A program made the translations under genes and the position numbers. From Chlamydomonas sphaeroides (Eukaryota; Chlorophyta; Chlorophyceae; Chlamydomonadales; Chlamydomonadaceae): a stretch of 10,817 nucleotides of DNA. The notes under the pieces were generated by a model. That model saw only the letters and a program-made list of their open reading frames with translations, was not told where the DNA came from and did not search any database. The stretch is from contig BDDC01002463.1 of assembly GCA_001662425.1 (NCBI GenBank), positions 1,992 through 12,808 on the forward strand. The letters are read 5' to 3'. Position 1 is the first letter of the stretch. Every line of letters begins with the position of its first letter. This document shows positions 1 to 9,475 of the stretch, piece after piece.

Positions 1-722
1 CCTGGCACTGCCCTACTTTGACTTCGTTCTAGCTTATCATGCCCTGCGCTGCAAGAGGCGCCGCGCGGCGGACTGCGTACTGCAAGATAAGGAAACGTCT
101 GGGCCCAAACGCACAGCGCCACGCCGCGCAGCTATGCGTCCCACAACTACAACATGCCCGTGCCACCCTGCCGCGGCCGGGTGCGGCCCATGCACCATGC
201 CATGCGCCATGCCAGCTGGTCCGGGCCCCACCGCACAGCGCCGCGCGTACAGGTAACAGTCCTCGCCACAGCCACGCACATAGCTAGCGCAATCCTCAGG
301 CGCGGTGAATGTCGAGCAGGGACAGGCGTCGGGCAGAGAAGGGCTGCAGCCTACAGGGACTCCGACGATGCACGGCTTTCCACACCACAATGTGGCTTAT
401 GCCGAGCCGCGCGCGGCATGGCTGAGGACTTGGTAATTTGAAAGTGCAAACTCGCCGGTGCACCCCGTGAGGCTCTAGAAGTTCAGGGGTGATATTGAAT
501 ATGTATTGAAGCGATATCGCAATTGTGTGCAGTTGTGCACTTGTGCAGTTTTGCAGTTGTATGTGCACTTCGGGCCGACTGTTTCCCTCACTCTGAAAAT
601 GGCCATATACATTTTGCCGATACGGCAAGGGTCCCCTCGGTGCGCTTCCGACGTGATGGCAAAGGCTTCCGCCCCGTTTCCTAACGGAACGGGGCAAGCC
701 AACCTCTCTGTCTTTTGCGCAG
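1..722. other. Left-edge region, no confirmed gene
   Basis: A plus-strand frame is open from base 2 to the TAA that begins inside a possible donor (CAG followed by GTAACA at 253). Its first residues, LALPYFDFVLAYHALRCKRR, look protein-like but match nothing I know. On the minus strand, codons within 235-348 give a cysteine-rich stretch, with seven Cys in 38 residues. The two cannot both be coding and neither is established. An imperfect 20-base repeat (two mismatches) occurs at 101-120 and 223-242. The last bases before 723 form a pyrimidine-rich splice acceptor. Confidence 0.35.
664..700. repeat. Hairpin of the GGCTTC-GCCCCGTTTCC repeat type
   Basis: GGCTT (664-668) and GCCCCGTT (671-678) pair with AACGGGGC (688-695) and AAGCC (696-700), leaving a two-base bulge and a nine-base loop. 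The left arm (664-681) is nearly the reverse complement of 9546-9562, differing by one extra C. It therefore belongs with the other short palindromes in this window. Confidence 0.7.
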
Positions 723-1182
723 GTGGCTCCGGTCGCCCCCAAGGGGCCCGTGCTGGAGATCGCGTTGCAGCTGCACTCCGACGGCGCCTTGTGCAGCTGC
801 ATCTACTGCTGCGAGGGCCGGCTGGATGGCGGCCGCCTGGCCTTCAGCCTGCCCAACATCGGTCTGGCGCAGCGCATGTACGTGATTGTGGACGCCAGCC
901 CCGTGCTGGGCGATGGCTGGGCGGCCATCATTGGCGAGGAGAGCCTGCGGCAGGCGGCGGCGGGCGCGCAGGCGGGGGCGGGGGCCTTTTGTGGTTGACA
1001 TGGACCCGGCCAACGTTGAGTCCTTCCCCAACGGCACCCTGGTCGCCAGCACGAGCCGCATCCACGCCAGCGTGCTGCTCAACTGGGCGCCGGGGGGGGG
1101 CACCACGCGTGCTGGCTGGCGGCGGGGATGCCGGGCGATGGGCCCGCGCCGAGTGGCCTTTGCCAAGCTCCGAGGCGGGTAG
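723..1182 (+). CDS. Unrecognised terminal exon, frame-broken, partial
   Basis: A good splice acceptor (CTTTTGCGCAG, ending at 722) opens onto a GC3-rich frame. It runs from Val-Ala-Pro-Val-Ala-Pro-Lys at 723 to a TGA at 996-998. A coding-like sequence then continues one frame over from about 988 (GPFVVDMDPANVESFPNGTL) to a TAG at 1180-1182. The switch falls in the G-rich stretch 971-985, so one inserted base there would explain it: a real mutation or a homopolymer error. A nine-G run (1092-1100) adds doubt for the last 30 codons. The N-terminal part contains clustered Cys (LCSCIYCCEGR). I do not recognise the family. Upstream exons are not identified, so length and start are unknown. Confidence 0.45.
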
Positions 1183-1218
1183 GGCGTGAGAGGGCGTGAG
1201 AGACGGCGTGCTAGGAGG

Positions 1219-1250
1219 TGTAAGCCTTGGTCACCTGACTTCAAAGTCAG
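1219..1250 (+). terminator. UGUAA signal followed by a 6-bp stem-loop
   Basis: TGTAA at 1219-1223 lies 37 bases after the stop at 1182. It is followed by the perfect stem CTGACT/AGTCAG (1235-1240 and 1245-1250) with a TCAA loop. It could be the polyadenylation region of the exon at 723-1182. The 3'UTR would then be unusually short, so this is tentative. Confidence 0.35.
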
Positions 1251-2352
1251 CACCCAATCGACCCATGGATGGCGCTGGAGTCCCTTTGCCTCGCCTCGCT
1301 GCTGGACACATACGCCCGCCGGCAGCTCAACTTGTTTAGATGCTGCAGGGGCAGGCACCACGTCAGTCCACGAAGGATGCGGGCGAGCCCTACAGGTGAC
1401 CCGATGTATAATGGTCCACTTTGGGGGTTTTCCTAGCTGAAACAAACAAACCCGGTGTTTCAGGCCACACCGCTCGGGGGGGGGAGGGACACAGCCCTAT
1501 GGGTTATTGAGGCGCTGCCAGGGTGGCGCATGTTGCTTCTTAGCATAGCTGGTATGTGGTGCGCTATTTCACGAGGGGTAGGAAACGGAGCGCTGGCCGA
1601 AATCCGTTGTATTATGGGCCACCCCGGATGAAGCGCAAGAACCTGTACACTGGCCGCGCCCGCCGGCCCCATAGCAGTACACATACTATAGGTGCCACAG
1701 CTACTCATAGAAGGCCAGTGTAGCGCTTGACGTGTCTCGCAAGTTCGACATGCACATCATCAAGGACATGTTCCCAAGCGAACGCTCCAGCAGCCACAAA
1801 CGACACGCGTTGCGGCATAGCCCTCTGGGCATATGCAAATATGTAATAAAATAGTAAAAATGCTTCGAGCGGTGTGGGTGTGTCGCGTCGGTCGCGCCGA
1901 TTTAAAATTTATTGAGCGCAAAGGAAGTCCTGAATCTTGCCGTTGTATCCTCTTTTATTTATATGTAGAAGAGTTATGTATGGCGCGCGCGGTGTTTTGC
2001 GCACCTGTGAGCCGACCGGCCCGCCTCTCGCACCCACACGCGTGTCGCAAACCCCTGGACCACCAAAACTTCACCCCTCCTGGATCTGACGCAGTAGGGT
2101 CCACGTACACCCCTAGGACATCTTAAGTTCGGAAAGGCAGCTCCCCAATCGCAAATCCCACTACGCACGGTCCACTGTTCCGTAATACAACCTGTTTCAC
2201 ATTACAACGGGTCAGAACGGGTCACCTGTAGGGCGACGCCGCTTCAAATGCAAAATGGATGCTGCCTTCGCAGATTCGTTCGTAGAATGAAGACCTGCTG
2301 CTCAGACATGTCGCCTAACCAAAGGCAGATAAGCTGAGCGCTTCAGCCTCCC
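1251..2352. other. Intergenic region without a recognisable gene
   Basis: The region holds a nine-G run (1476-1484) and a short AAAC repeat near 1440-1451. It also has a small plus-strand open frame at 1711-1854 containing KFDMHIIKDMFPSE and a TGTAA at 1842-1846. The motif AACGGGTCA is repeated at 2206-2214 and 2216-2224. The area around 1830-1980 is more AT-rich than its surroundings. No known domain or RNA gene was found. Confidence 0.5.
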
Positions 2353-2393
2353 TTACATCACCCGCAGTGTTATAGAATCAACTCGGCCCTGGC

Positions 2394-2398
2394 TTACA
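2394..2398 (-). promoter_or_regulatory. UGUAA polyadenylation signal for the ATPase gene
   Basis: The minus strand reads TGTAA here, about 290 bases past the ATPase stop codon, and no copy lies closer. A second copy is at 2353-2357. UGUAA is the usual polyadenylation signal in chlorophycean algae. The stretch 2399-2683 is then the 3'UTR, and I see no gene in it. The cleavage site itself cannot be read from the sequence. Confidence 0.55.
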
Positions 2399-2683
2399 GA
2401 GGGTCTGGGGCCCACCCCAAACAAAGAGAGCCGTGTACTGCGGCAAGCTTATGCACAGGCAATGCACAGTCTACGCACCCAGACAGAATGGCAATATGTC
2501 CGACCCGCTGCCACATCGCTTGCACCTGGCCACCGCCGGGCCACGGGCGTGCGCTCTCCGTGCATACACTGTCCGGCAACAGCCCCCATGTGCATGCCCC
2601 AGGCTTAGGCCCGGGCACTGTCCCAGCGTGGTGGCCCCCCGGCACCGGCCCCAGCTAACCCTTGGCCCTGCATCCTCCCTTGC

Positions 2684-5600
2684 TCATGCCTTGGCGCTTA
2701 TGCCCTTCTGGTACTGCTTGTAGCGTTTGGGTAGCAGCCGCTCCAGCAGCGGCGCGCTAGCACCGGGCACGGTCAGCACCGACGCTAGCGTCTGGGCCTC
2801 GCGCAGCAGGTCCTCAACCTGCCGGGGTAGTCAGAGCCGAGGATGAGCACCGTTAACTCCATTAGGATGAGAAGGGACACAAACCCCTTTCAATAGAGTT
2901 CCCCGCCCCGACCTGGACAAGCCCAACGTGAAGTGCCCTATGCAAGACGGCCTTATGTGGGTTCTGCCCCCCGGCGTCAGCCTAGGAGCTGTGTTCAGCT
3001 CACATACAAGGCTAGCGCGAACGACATCCCCGGGTACGCGAGGTGCAACAAACACTATGCTCCAACAAGCCCTACAGTTCTTCTTGTCGACATTGTCTTA
3101 AAGGTCACTCCGTATTTGTATAGCATAGCAACTGTGTCATGGTTCGTCAAGTCTCTCATCACCACAAGATCACCTTCTTGCGGTTCTCAGTCATCTGCGG
3201 CACCAGCGCCTGTACTGCCGCCGCAACGCTGCTCTCGGCTTGCCACAAGCTCGCGCGAAGTTCAGGGAACCCATTGCCCTTCAGGTGGGAGGGGCGCCGG
3301 GGGCAAAGCGACATGGTTTCTGGAAGAAGTGCACGAATGGGGCTGCGCTGTGCTCACCAAGGCGGCGTGGTTGGGCCAGGTTGGATCAGGACAGGGCGAC
3401 CCTCGTCAGCGCTACGGCCGGCCCTGTATTGCTAACTGACCCTCCTCGGTCGCACCTCAAGGTTGGTGGCCAGCGCTGCATGCCGCCCCGCCAGCAGCTC
3501 TACCAGCTGGGCCACCTCGGCGCCCGCAGAGGCCAGCTCGGATGCGTCAGTGGAGCCTGAGGGCAGGGGACACGGGGGCAACTGGGTAAGTAGGCATGGG
3601 GCGGTCGCCAAGGCGGCGCATGCGTCCAGACGAGTAGTATGCCAGCCCCGGAAGGCCTCTTCCTTTCCTGTGATAACCATGTTGGCCGTCAATACAGCTC
3701 ACCCTCCAAAAGACGGCAGGTGCGGCCAAACAGCCCCAACAGCACCAGCTCCGCCTACGGGCACGGGGTGTTCCAAAAGGGAGGTTAAACCTGGGGGCCG
3801 TATGTCAATGTGCGACACCTCTCTCCGATTCAACTAACCAGCTTTCGATCGCTCTGCACGACTCTGCATGTAGCTCCGCCACTTCAGGGCCCGTTAAATG
3901 CGATACCACAAAACCAAATTAAGACGGGGACCCCGTGTGAGCGCGATGGGATGCTGGAAATGCCTCCCACAGTGCTGAGTGGCAGGAATGGTGGCGGCAC
4001 GATATATAGCACTGCGGAGGCGTATAAAGTGTTGCGGCCCAATAGTGACTCGGAGGATGTTCCTCAACGAGTGGACGTGCATTCCCTCGAGGGGGTCGCG
4101 GGCCAGATAGTGTCGGCGGGGCAGCGTACGAACCGCGTCGCATATGCACCTAACGCGCGCAGAGCACATCATGCAATGTCAAGAGCCGGGGCAGAATTGG
4201 GCGATCTGGCAGAATTGGGCGATCTGGAACCAGATGGCATCTCCGGCAGGTCACGAGCGGCATGTCGTGATAGTTGCCCGGATTAACAGACCAACGAGCT
4301 CAGAAGCTTCGGGCGCATACTGCAGATGTTGACGCTTGACACAATTAAGGACAACCAGCAGCTACAACTTTGCCGTATGATATGCAGAATCTTAGTATGC
4401 AGAGGGGCTTGATATATTGAGCTATGCACAGTCGTCACCAACGGCGGTGCTCTCTGCGGCGGCTTCACACACGGCTTGACCAGTGTGTACGGCCGGTCTA
4501 TCACTGGCCCATACAGCCTAATTCATGATACGGACCGCGTGACATTGCCCCAACCCCTAGCACCCTGCTAGCCGTTCTCACCTGCTGCAGCCCGGGGTCC
4601 GCGGCGATAGACTCGAGCACCGCGGCCCGCACCTTGACGCCGTCGTCGGGCCGGTTGCCAAACACGTGCTCCAGCAAAAGCAGATCATACTCGTTGACCT
4701 GTGGGGCAAGGAGGAGATGGATGCGTGGGAGGGCGGTGAAGAGGCCTGAGGCCAGCCCCCGGCGCCGCCAGCTCCCGGCGCCGCATACCTTGGGTTGTGC
4801 ACGGCTATGGAATTTTGATCTTCTTTCCTCGTTCTATCTACAATCTAGTGGAGAACGATAGGATGTTATACATGCTGGCATCGACTTCTCACAGGAGGGT
4901 ATGAAAACCTAAGAATATGGCAGCGCTCTATCCTGTCCTGAAGATGTATTAGGTTGGGTTGCGGGGATACCTGTTGTCCTCCCGAGCCCATGCCGGACAC
5001 GTCATTCGTCACCCTCGACGCCTTGACTGCGTGCAGGCCGCATCCTACAGCCTCAGATAGATGTGCGCGTACTCTATCCGCGCCCGATGCCGCGTTGGGC
5101 AGCAACCAGACAGCGCACTGTGGCCCAGAAAAAACGAACTCGCGAAGGCACCACCGTATCCGGCACCAGAGTGCCAGTGATGGCTTCGCAAGCTGCCGCG
5201 CACCCCAAGAAAACCCTGTTTTCCCGTGATTTCTCTGTCGTCCTTCTTCACACGCTTAGCGATCTTCTCTCTTTCTCTACTAGACTTAGTAAAGAGTGGT
5301 CAAAGTAGAGATTGATAATCTACACGAAGCACAACCGTACGCATACCCAGGCTGAGGGCGCATGAGTCAGCGTGCTCGCCGCACCCTGCATCCTCTCTGA
5401 AGCGCGCCCGCGCACAGGGTGAAGAGCCGCGCATGGCGCCCACCAGAATGCAGCGCGTGTATGCCAGCACGTCATGTTGCCAATATGTCGGCCTGCCTTT
5501 TGTTCCCCCCCCCTTCTGGCCCCTCCGCACATACCTGGTCGCGGCCGTCCGAGAAAGCCGCCACTTGCATCATCTGCACCGCTTTCATGAAGCGGCGGTC

Positions 5601-7672
5601 AGACACATACATTGGCGGCTCGCACTTGTCCTGCACACGGGTCCGAGTAAGGTGCTGCGCGTTGGATGAAAGATGCACTTAGGATTGGCAGCGTTCAGCA
5701 GGTGACGGCAGCCATCACCAGCAGTACCTGCAGGTAGTTGCGCAGGCCGGTCAACAAGTCAATGACCGAGTCGGGAACATCCACGGAGCCGTAGGCCGCA
5801 GAGGCCGTGCCGCGGAAGTCCTCCATAGTCAGAATCGGGCCGAAATCGCTAGATATGTAGGCGTCCGAGTCGGCGCCGTCCGTGGAGCTCGCGACCGCGA
5901 CGCCCGTGAGCGTGTGGTCACTGCGGCCGGCGGCGAGGCGAGCCAGCTTGTACAGCTGGTTGTTGGAAACCTGTGACAAGGGGGCAGCGAGGCGCACAAG
6001 TTGGAGGGCCTGGGAAGAGCGCATGGCAGCATACTAGTCGGCTGCTAGACCGTTACTTTGAGGGGCCCGGTGACCTCCAGAACCTCACTTGCGACACGGT
6101 GCGGCGAATGAGGAAGCGGTCATAAAGGGCGTCTAGCTCTTCGCTCTCGGGCATTTCGTTGGAGGCGCCCACCTGGGGTGGGAGTACGTGTTGGGGGCAG
6201 GTGAAAGTAGTGCTGTGTGCCAGTGAGGGCCCCTGGGACCATAGCGGCGCTACTGGGCAGCGTGTACACGAATCTGGGCCGGTACGTCGCTGCCCGCAAG
6301 AATCATGGTGCGACTGCAAGCTGCTGACCCCAGACAATGCCCTACTAAATAAACTTCCTGCCCCCGCCCAGGGCCGCACCAGGCACAAGAGCGGTGCATG
6401 GAGGCGCTGGTTGCCGTTGTCAAACAAGCGCTCGTTTAGCAACGTAAGCAGCGCGTTTAGGATGGCCGAGTTGGCCTGCGCAAGAGCGGCAGCAGAAGGG
6501 ATAGGTGAGGTTGGTTGAGATTTTGGAACCCACCTTTGTTGAACGGCGCACCAGCAGGCCGGGCCAGCTGACCATTACACCAAGCCGCAGGCAGCAAGCG
6601 GTAATAACCAGTGATCCCCGCCGGCAAGGCATGGAAAGGCGGTGAAGAGGTTCCACGCTGCCGGCTATTGACACGCGGGCTCGTACCTTGAAGATCTCGT
6701 CAACGAAGGCCACCTCGGATGTGGGCAGGTAGCCGGCCGTTTGACGCACATAGAGGTCGTTCTCCAGGCCTGGTTGGGATGTGTGTGTGTGCCATGGGGG
6801 CGAGGTTCGAGGCCTTCGCCAGGTGGCAAGCGCGCCTGGGCAGAAAAGCTTCGCACAGGGCCGCCACACGCTCACCCTTCATGGACAGCGGCCCGAAGAG
6901 CTCCTCTGGCACGGAGAAGCGCGTGAGCAGGCGCTCGAAGTATGTCCCACCGCACAGCGACGACAGGCGGCGGGACAGCTCAGACTTGGCCGTGCCTGCA
7001 CATGGTCAGCGGGGCTTTAAGGGGGGCGGTGTGTGCGGTTGTGTGCAGCGTTTGCCGCAAGCCGACTTACCGGGTGGACCAAGCAGAAGCAGGTGCTCAC
7101 AACACAACGCGGCGAGGAGCAGTAGTCGCACCTAAAGTACGTAAAGGCGCCCGGCAATGTCAGGCTTTTACAGAAAGCGGCCGGTTCTGGGGAGTCCGTA
7201 TCCCAGCATCAACGCAGATCCCCAGAACCAATGGCCAGCTGAAAGCCTATAGGGACCGATCCGGTCGTAGCAGCCTGGGACTCACCTCGACGTCCCTCTC
7301 GAGAAGTCCCTTCGCCAGCTTCTGCACCGCAGCCATGACCCGCCTGCGAAGCTCCGAATCAGGCCTGAACTTGACGCGCTGAGCTGCCTCGTTGTTCGAT
7401 GACACTAACTCCGCGACAGTGTCGTCAACCCGCTTGGTAACATCAGCAATCGTCCTCAGCATCACGGTGTCAATTTGGTCGGGCTGCACATCGGCCTTGA
7501 CCGCGTGCAGAGGCGGCGGGCCAACGCGCAACGAAGGGGCGACAATGCTCGGCGTGACAGTATGTTGCGCAAGCCGTGGACGGGCGAGAGCCGCTACAGC
7601 AGCTCTTGGCGTGGCCGCCCCAGCTCGCCGGCAATCCAGCGCGCGGAGCTGCATGTGCGTGGAGAGCTGCAT
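2684..7672 (-). CDS. RavA/MoxR-type AAA+ ATPase, 12 exons, probably organelle-targeted
   Basis: Exons in transcription order: 7672-7286, 7131-7071, 6995-6876, 6769-6687, 6475-6380, 6172-6089, 5970-5728, 5630-5535, 4698-4582, 3754-3703, 3556-3456, 2818-2684 (TGA at 2686-2684). All eleven introns are GT-AG and all phases agree, giving 524 residues. Seen: Walker A GPPGTAKS at 147-154, MoxR-type segment TRFSVPEELFGPLS near 176-189, Walker B FVDE at 211-214, sensor 1 Asn254 in GASNE, LYDR at 265-268, and sensor 2 YVSDRR at 366-371. These match bacterial RavA, which is about 500 residues long; RavA is a MoxR-family chaperone-like ATPase working with the VWA protein ViaA. The C-terminal LARA domain of E. 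coli RavA is not recognisable; a helical tail replaces it. Residues 1 to about 60 are rich in Ala, Arg and Pro with few acids, as in a plastid or mitochondrial transit peptide (inference). The start is the first ATG; a second in-frame ATG lies six codons on. The family call is very sure. Substrate and compartment are unknown. Confidence 0.93.
2819..3455 (-). other. Intron 11 of the ATPase gene (637 bases)
   Basis: The donor is GTGCGA after Leu-Glu and the acceptor is a CAG before Val-Glu-Asp. It is three or more times longer than the short introns of this gene. I see no recognisable gene, RNA or repeat inside; open frames on the plus strand (about 2933-3439) resemble no family I know. Confidence 0.85.
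3755..4581 (-). other. Intron 9 of the ATPase gene (827 bases), with a plus-strand open frame
   Basis: The donor is GTGAGA after Gln-Gln and the acceptor is a TAG before Ala-Glu-Leu. Inside, the plus strand has an open frame from an ATG at 3951 to 4286, about 111 codons. It contains an in-frame 18-base duplication giving Ala-Glu-Leu-Gly-Asp-Leu twice. Codon choice in that frame is not GC3-rich like the ATPase exons, and I recognise no domain, so a real nested gene is unlikely but possible. Confidence 0.8.
4192..4227. repeat. 18-bp perfect tandem duplication
   Basis: CAGAATTGGGCGATCTGG occurs at 4192-4209 and again, without a gap, at 4210-4227. It lies within intron 9 of the ATPase gene. Confidence 0.95.
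4699..5534 (-). other. Intron 8 of the ATPase gene (836 bases)
   Basis: The donor is GTATGT after Arg-Asp-Gln and the acceptor is a CAG before Val-Asn-Glu-Tyr. It is the longest intron of the gene. A run of nine C on the plus strand (5505-5513) sits close to the donor. I see no gene or recognisable element within it. Confidence 0.85.
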
Positions 7673-7677
7673 GTGCG
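7646..7677. repeat. 18-bp direct repeat duplicating the ATPase start codon
   Basis: A 14-base unit, GAGCTGCATGTGCG, occurs at 7646-7659 and 7664-7677, a period of 18 bases. On the minus strand each copy contains ATGCAGCTC. The protein therefore begins Met-Gln-Leu-Ser-Thr-His-Met-Gln-Leu, with two in-frame candidate starts six codons apart. Confidence 0.85.
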
Positions 7678-7948
7678 CCGTCGACAGCCGGAGACCAGGA
7701 TCCTGTGGAGGCGTGTAATGATGGAGTAGAGACGGGCAACGTCGAGTAATCTGGAGGAGTGATATGCGTGGGCTGTAAAAGATGTATCAAAAGGCTTGCA
7801 GCAATCTCTTGAGGATCCCTTTTTACCCTTTTGCGTTCGTCGTCCTCCCTAAGCATTGCAAACGCGCTCATTGCATGCAGTTGGTGCGGCAGCATCTGCT
7901 CGCCGTGCCACATTGGTTACCGTCCCATGGTTCCGTGCATAATTTCTT

Positions 7949-7995
7949 GGGCGAAGCCCTAACTCGTCGCGCAGCGGCTAGAGGGGCGAAGCCCC
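7949..7995. repeat. Two GGGCGAAGCCC-type palindromes
   Basis: GGGCGAAGCCC occurs at 7949-7959 and GGGGCGAAGCCCC at 7983-7995. Each has 4-5 bp arms around a short CGAAG-type core and would form a small hairpin. Related copies are at 9551-9563 and, inverted and imperfect, at 664-681. Confidence 0.8.
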
Positions 7996-8174
7996 CCAGG
8001 ATGGTACCTTGGCACGTCCATGGGGTCAAAGTGTTGTGCCCTACCCAGGTTTATGGTGGGGCAGGCCACTATGAGACCAGGAATCTTGGGCGCGCGTCAC
8101 GACGGTTTTGCCGTATGGTGGCAGTCCGGGTACGCGCAGCTGCATGTGTCTGCGAGGGCCTGTCGCGCCCGCTC

Positions 8175-8198
8175 TGGAAGCGCCCCTGGAAGCGCCCC
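8175..8198. repeat. 12-bp perfect tandem duplication
   Basis: TGGAAGCGCCCC occurs twice in direct succession (8175-8186 and 8187-8198). Confidence 0.9.
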
Positions 8199-8566
8199 TG
8201 TAATATGCAAGAAGCGCAAATTATATGCATATAGAAGCTTTAGGAACCTGCCTGGGGTCGGGCGCTCGCTTGAACGCGTACCAACCTTTGGGCTCGACCT
8301 GTGCGGGCTCCAGCACACGGCCCGGCCCCCAGCGTACGCTACCTGCGCTTCTCGAACATTGCAGACAACACTGCTTGTATAATAATATCACGGTACATAG
8401 TTATGTGGGCAGCACAGCGCGCGTTGCTAGGGCCAACCCACACGCTGTGACCAGGGGGTACCGCCGGCGCCTGCCCCGACGTCCACTCCTACCGCCGCCG
8501 CCGCCCTCCCTATCCCGTCGCCAGGCCACGGCCTCCAGCCCCCCAGCGCCCTAGGGGCGATCCGGG

Positions 8567-8592
8567 CTGGCCGGCGCGCTGGCGCCGGCCAG
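8567..8592. repeat. GC-rich perfect hairpin, 11-bp stem
   Basis: CTGGCCGGCGC (8567-8577) pairs exactly with GCGCCGGCCAG (8582-8592) around a GCTG loop. It lies in the last coding-like piece of the degraded minus-strand gene. Confidence 0.85.
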
Positions 8593-9364
8593 GAGGAAGC
8601 CAGCCGACGCACACGCCAGGTTATAGCCAATCCACAGGATGGCCTTCTCGCACCCGGTGTTGCGCGGCTGTGCGGCCCCAAAGCCTCAGCGCCCTCTGCA
8701 CAGTGCATAGATTCGGCCGCTCAGCTGCGCACGCGCCTGCTGCACCAGCAGTCGTTGCATCGGCGCGGGGTGCGCTGCTAGCGTATCGGCCTCGTCGCAC
8801 ACGGCCTCGCATGCCTCCACCAGTAGGTGATAGGCTTGGGCACAGAACCACGCAGACAGTCTGCTGCGTCATGGTTTCCGACGGTCGCGTCCGGCTGAGG
8901 CGGCCAGCGCTCGCCCACTTGGCGCTCGAGGATGGGCGGCGCCTCCAGCTCGTGGAGCACGGTAGTGAAGCGCAGCCGCCACAAGGGCGGCTTCACTGAC
9001 TTCCACGCTGGTTCTACAGTAAAAGGGCGGCTTCCAGTTGGCGCCGGCTGCTGCCTCAGCCGTAGCCACGAAGAGGAGCAATGGGCGGAACCAATGCCGT
9101 GGGCCCGCCGCGCCCGGCGCGCACGACGTCGGCGTCTCAAGCCAGGGGCCGGGCGCTGAGGCGTGCCTCGACCGGCCCAAGCCAGTCCTCATGCTGCGCC
9201 AGCAGCGCCGCGCGCTGCTTGTCGGAGCTGCCCGCCAGGCTTCAAAGTGCCGTGTTGAACAAACAATCGTCACCGTGCTCTTCCACCGCAGCGCCCTCAA
9301 GGCGCCGCTGCTCCCACCGCTGCCTGGCTAGCAGCCACTGCGCGTGAAGGAAACACCGTCAGCA

Positions 9365-9475
9365 GGGCGTGTTTCCATATCACTTCCATCCCCGCCGCGC
9401 CGCCGTTTGTGGGGCCCCCACCGTCCGTAGGGCGTGGTTCCATATCACCCGCGCCCCCGCCGCCGTTTGTGGGTC
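9365..9475. repeat. Two imperfect copies of a roughly 65-bp tandem unit
   Basis: GGGCGTGTTTCCATATCAC at 9365-9383 is repeated with one change at 9430-9448. The shared tail GCCGCCGTTTGTGGG recurs about 61 bases further on. Spacing between the halves varies by a few bases. Confidence 0.8.

Larger units (their letters stand above)
7673..8550. other. Upstream region of the ATPase gene, intergenic
   Basis: This stretch should contain the promoter and 5'UTR of the minus-strand ATPase gene, but I see no convincing TATA box or other named element. The ATPase frame stays open without a further ATG for at least about 90 bases upstream. It contains two GGGCGAAGCCC-type palindromes and a 12-base tandem duplication (8175-8198). 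Long open frames here run through the palindromes and look like shadows of GC-rich sequence. Confidence 0.5.

Noticed and set aside
296..802. 168-codon minus-strand open frame
   Set aside because: It crosses the hairpin at 664-700 and the start of the better-supported plus-strand exon. Its sequence looks random.
1228..1262. Possible tRNA anticodon arm with a TCA anticodon (selenocysteine-like)
   Set aside because: There is only an isolated six-base-pair stem with a four-base loop. No T-arm consensus, acceptor stem or D-arm can be fitted around it.
6420..6875. 151-codon minus-strand open frame taken as one protein
   Set aside because: It is exon 4 of the ATPase gene extended into introns 3 and 4. 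The spliced model explains the conserved part.
7782..8234. 150-codon plus-strand open frame upstream of the ATPase gene
   Set aside because: It runs through two GGGCGAAGCCC palindromes and the 12-base duplication, contains no domain and lacks coding-like composition.
8686..9244. Recoding of in-frame TGA codons (selenocysteine or read-through) in the minus-strand pieces
   Set aside because: TGA is the commonest chance stop in GC-rich sequence. The pieces also change frame, and no SECIS-like element was seen, so decay or error is simpler.
9038..9331. Plus-strand open frame opposite the degraded minus-strand gene
   Set aside because: It has reasonable codon bias but no recognisable domain. The minus-strand pieces look more protein-like, so I treat this as a likely shadow.
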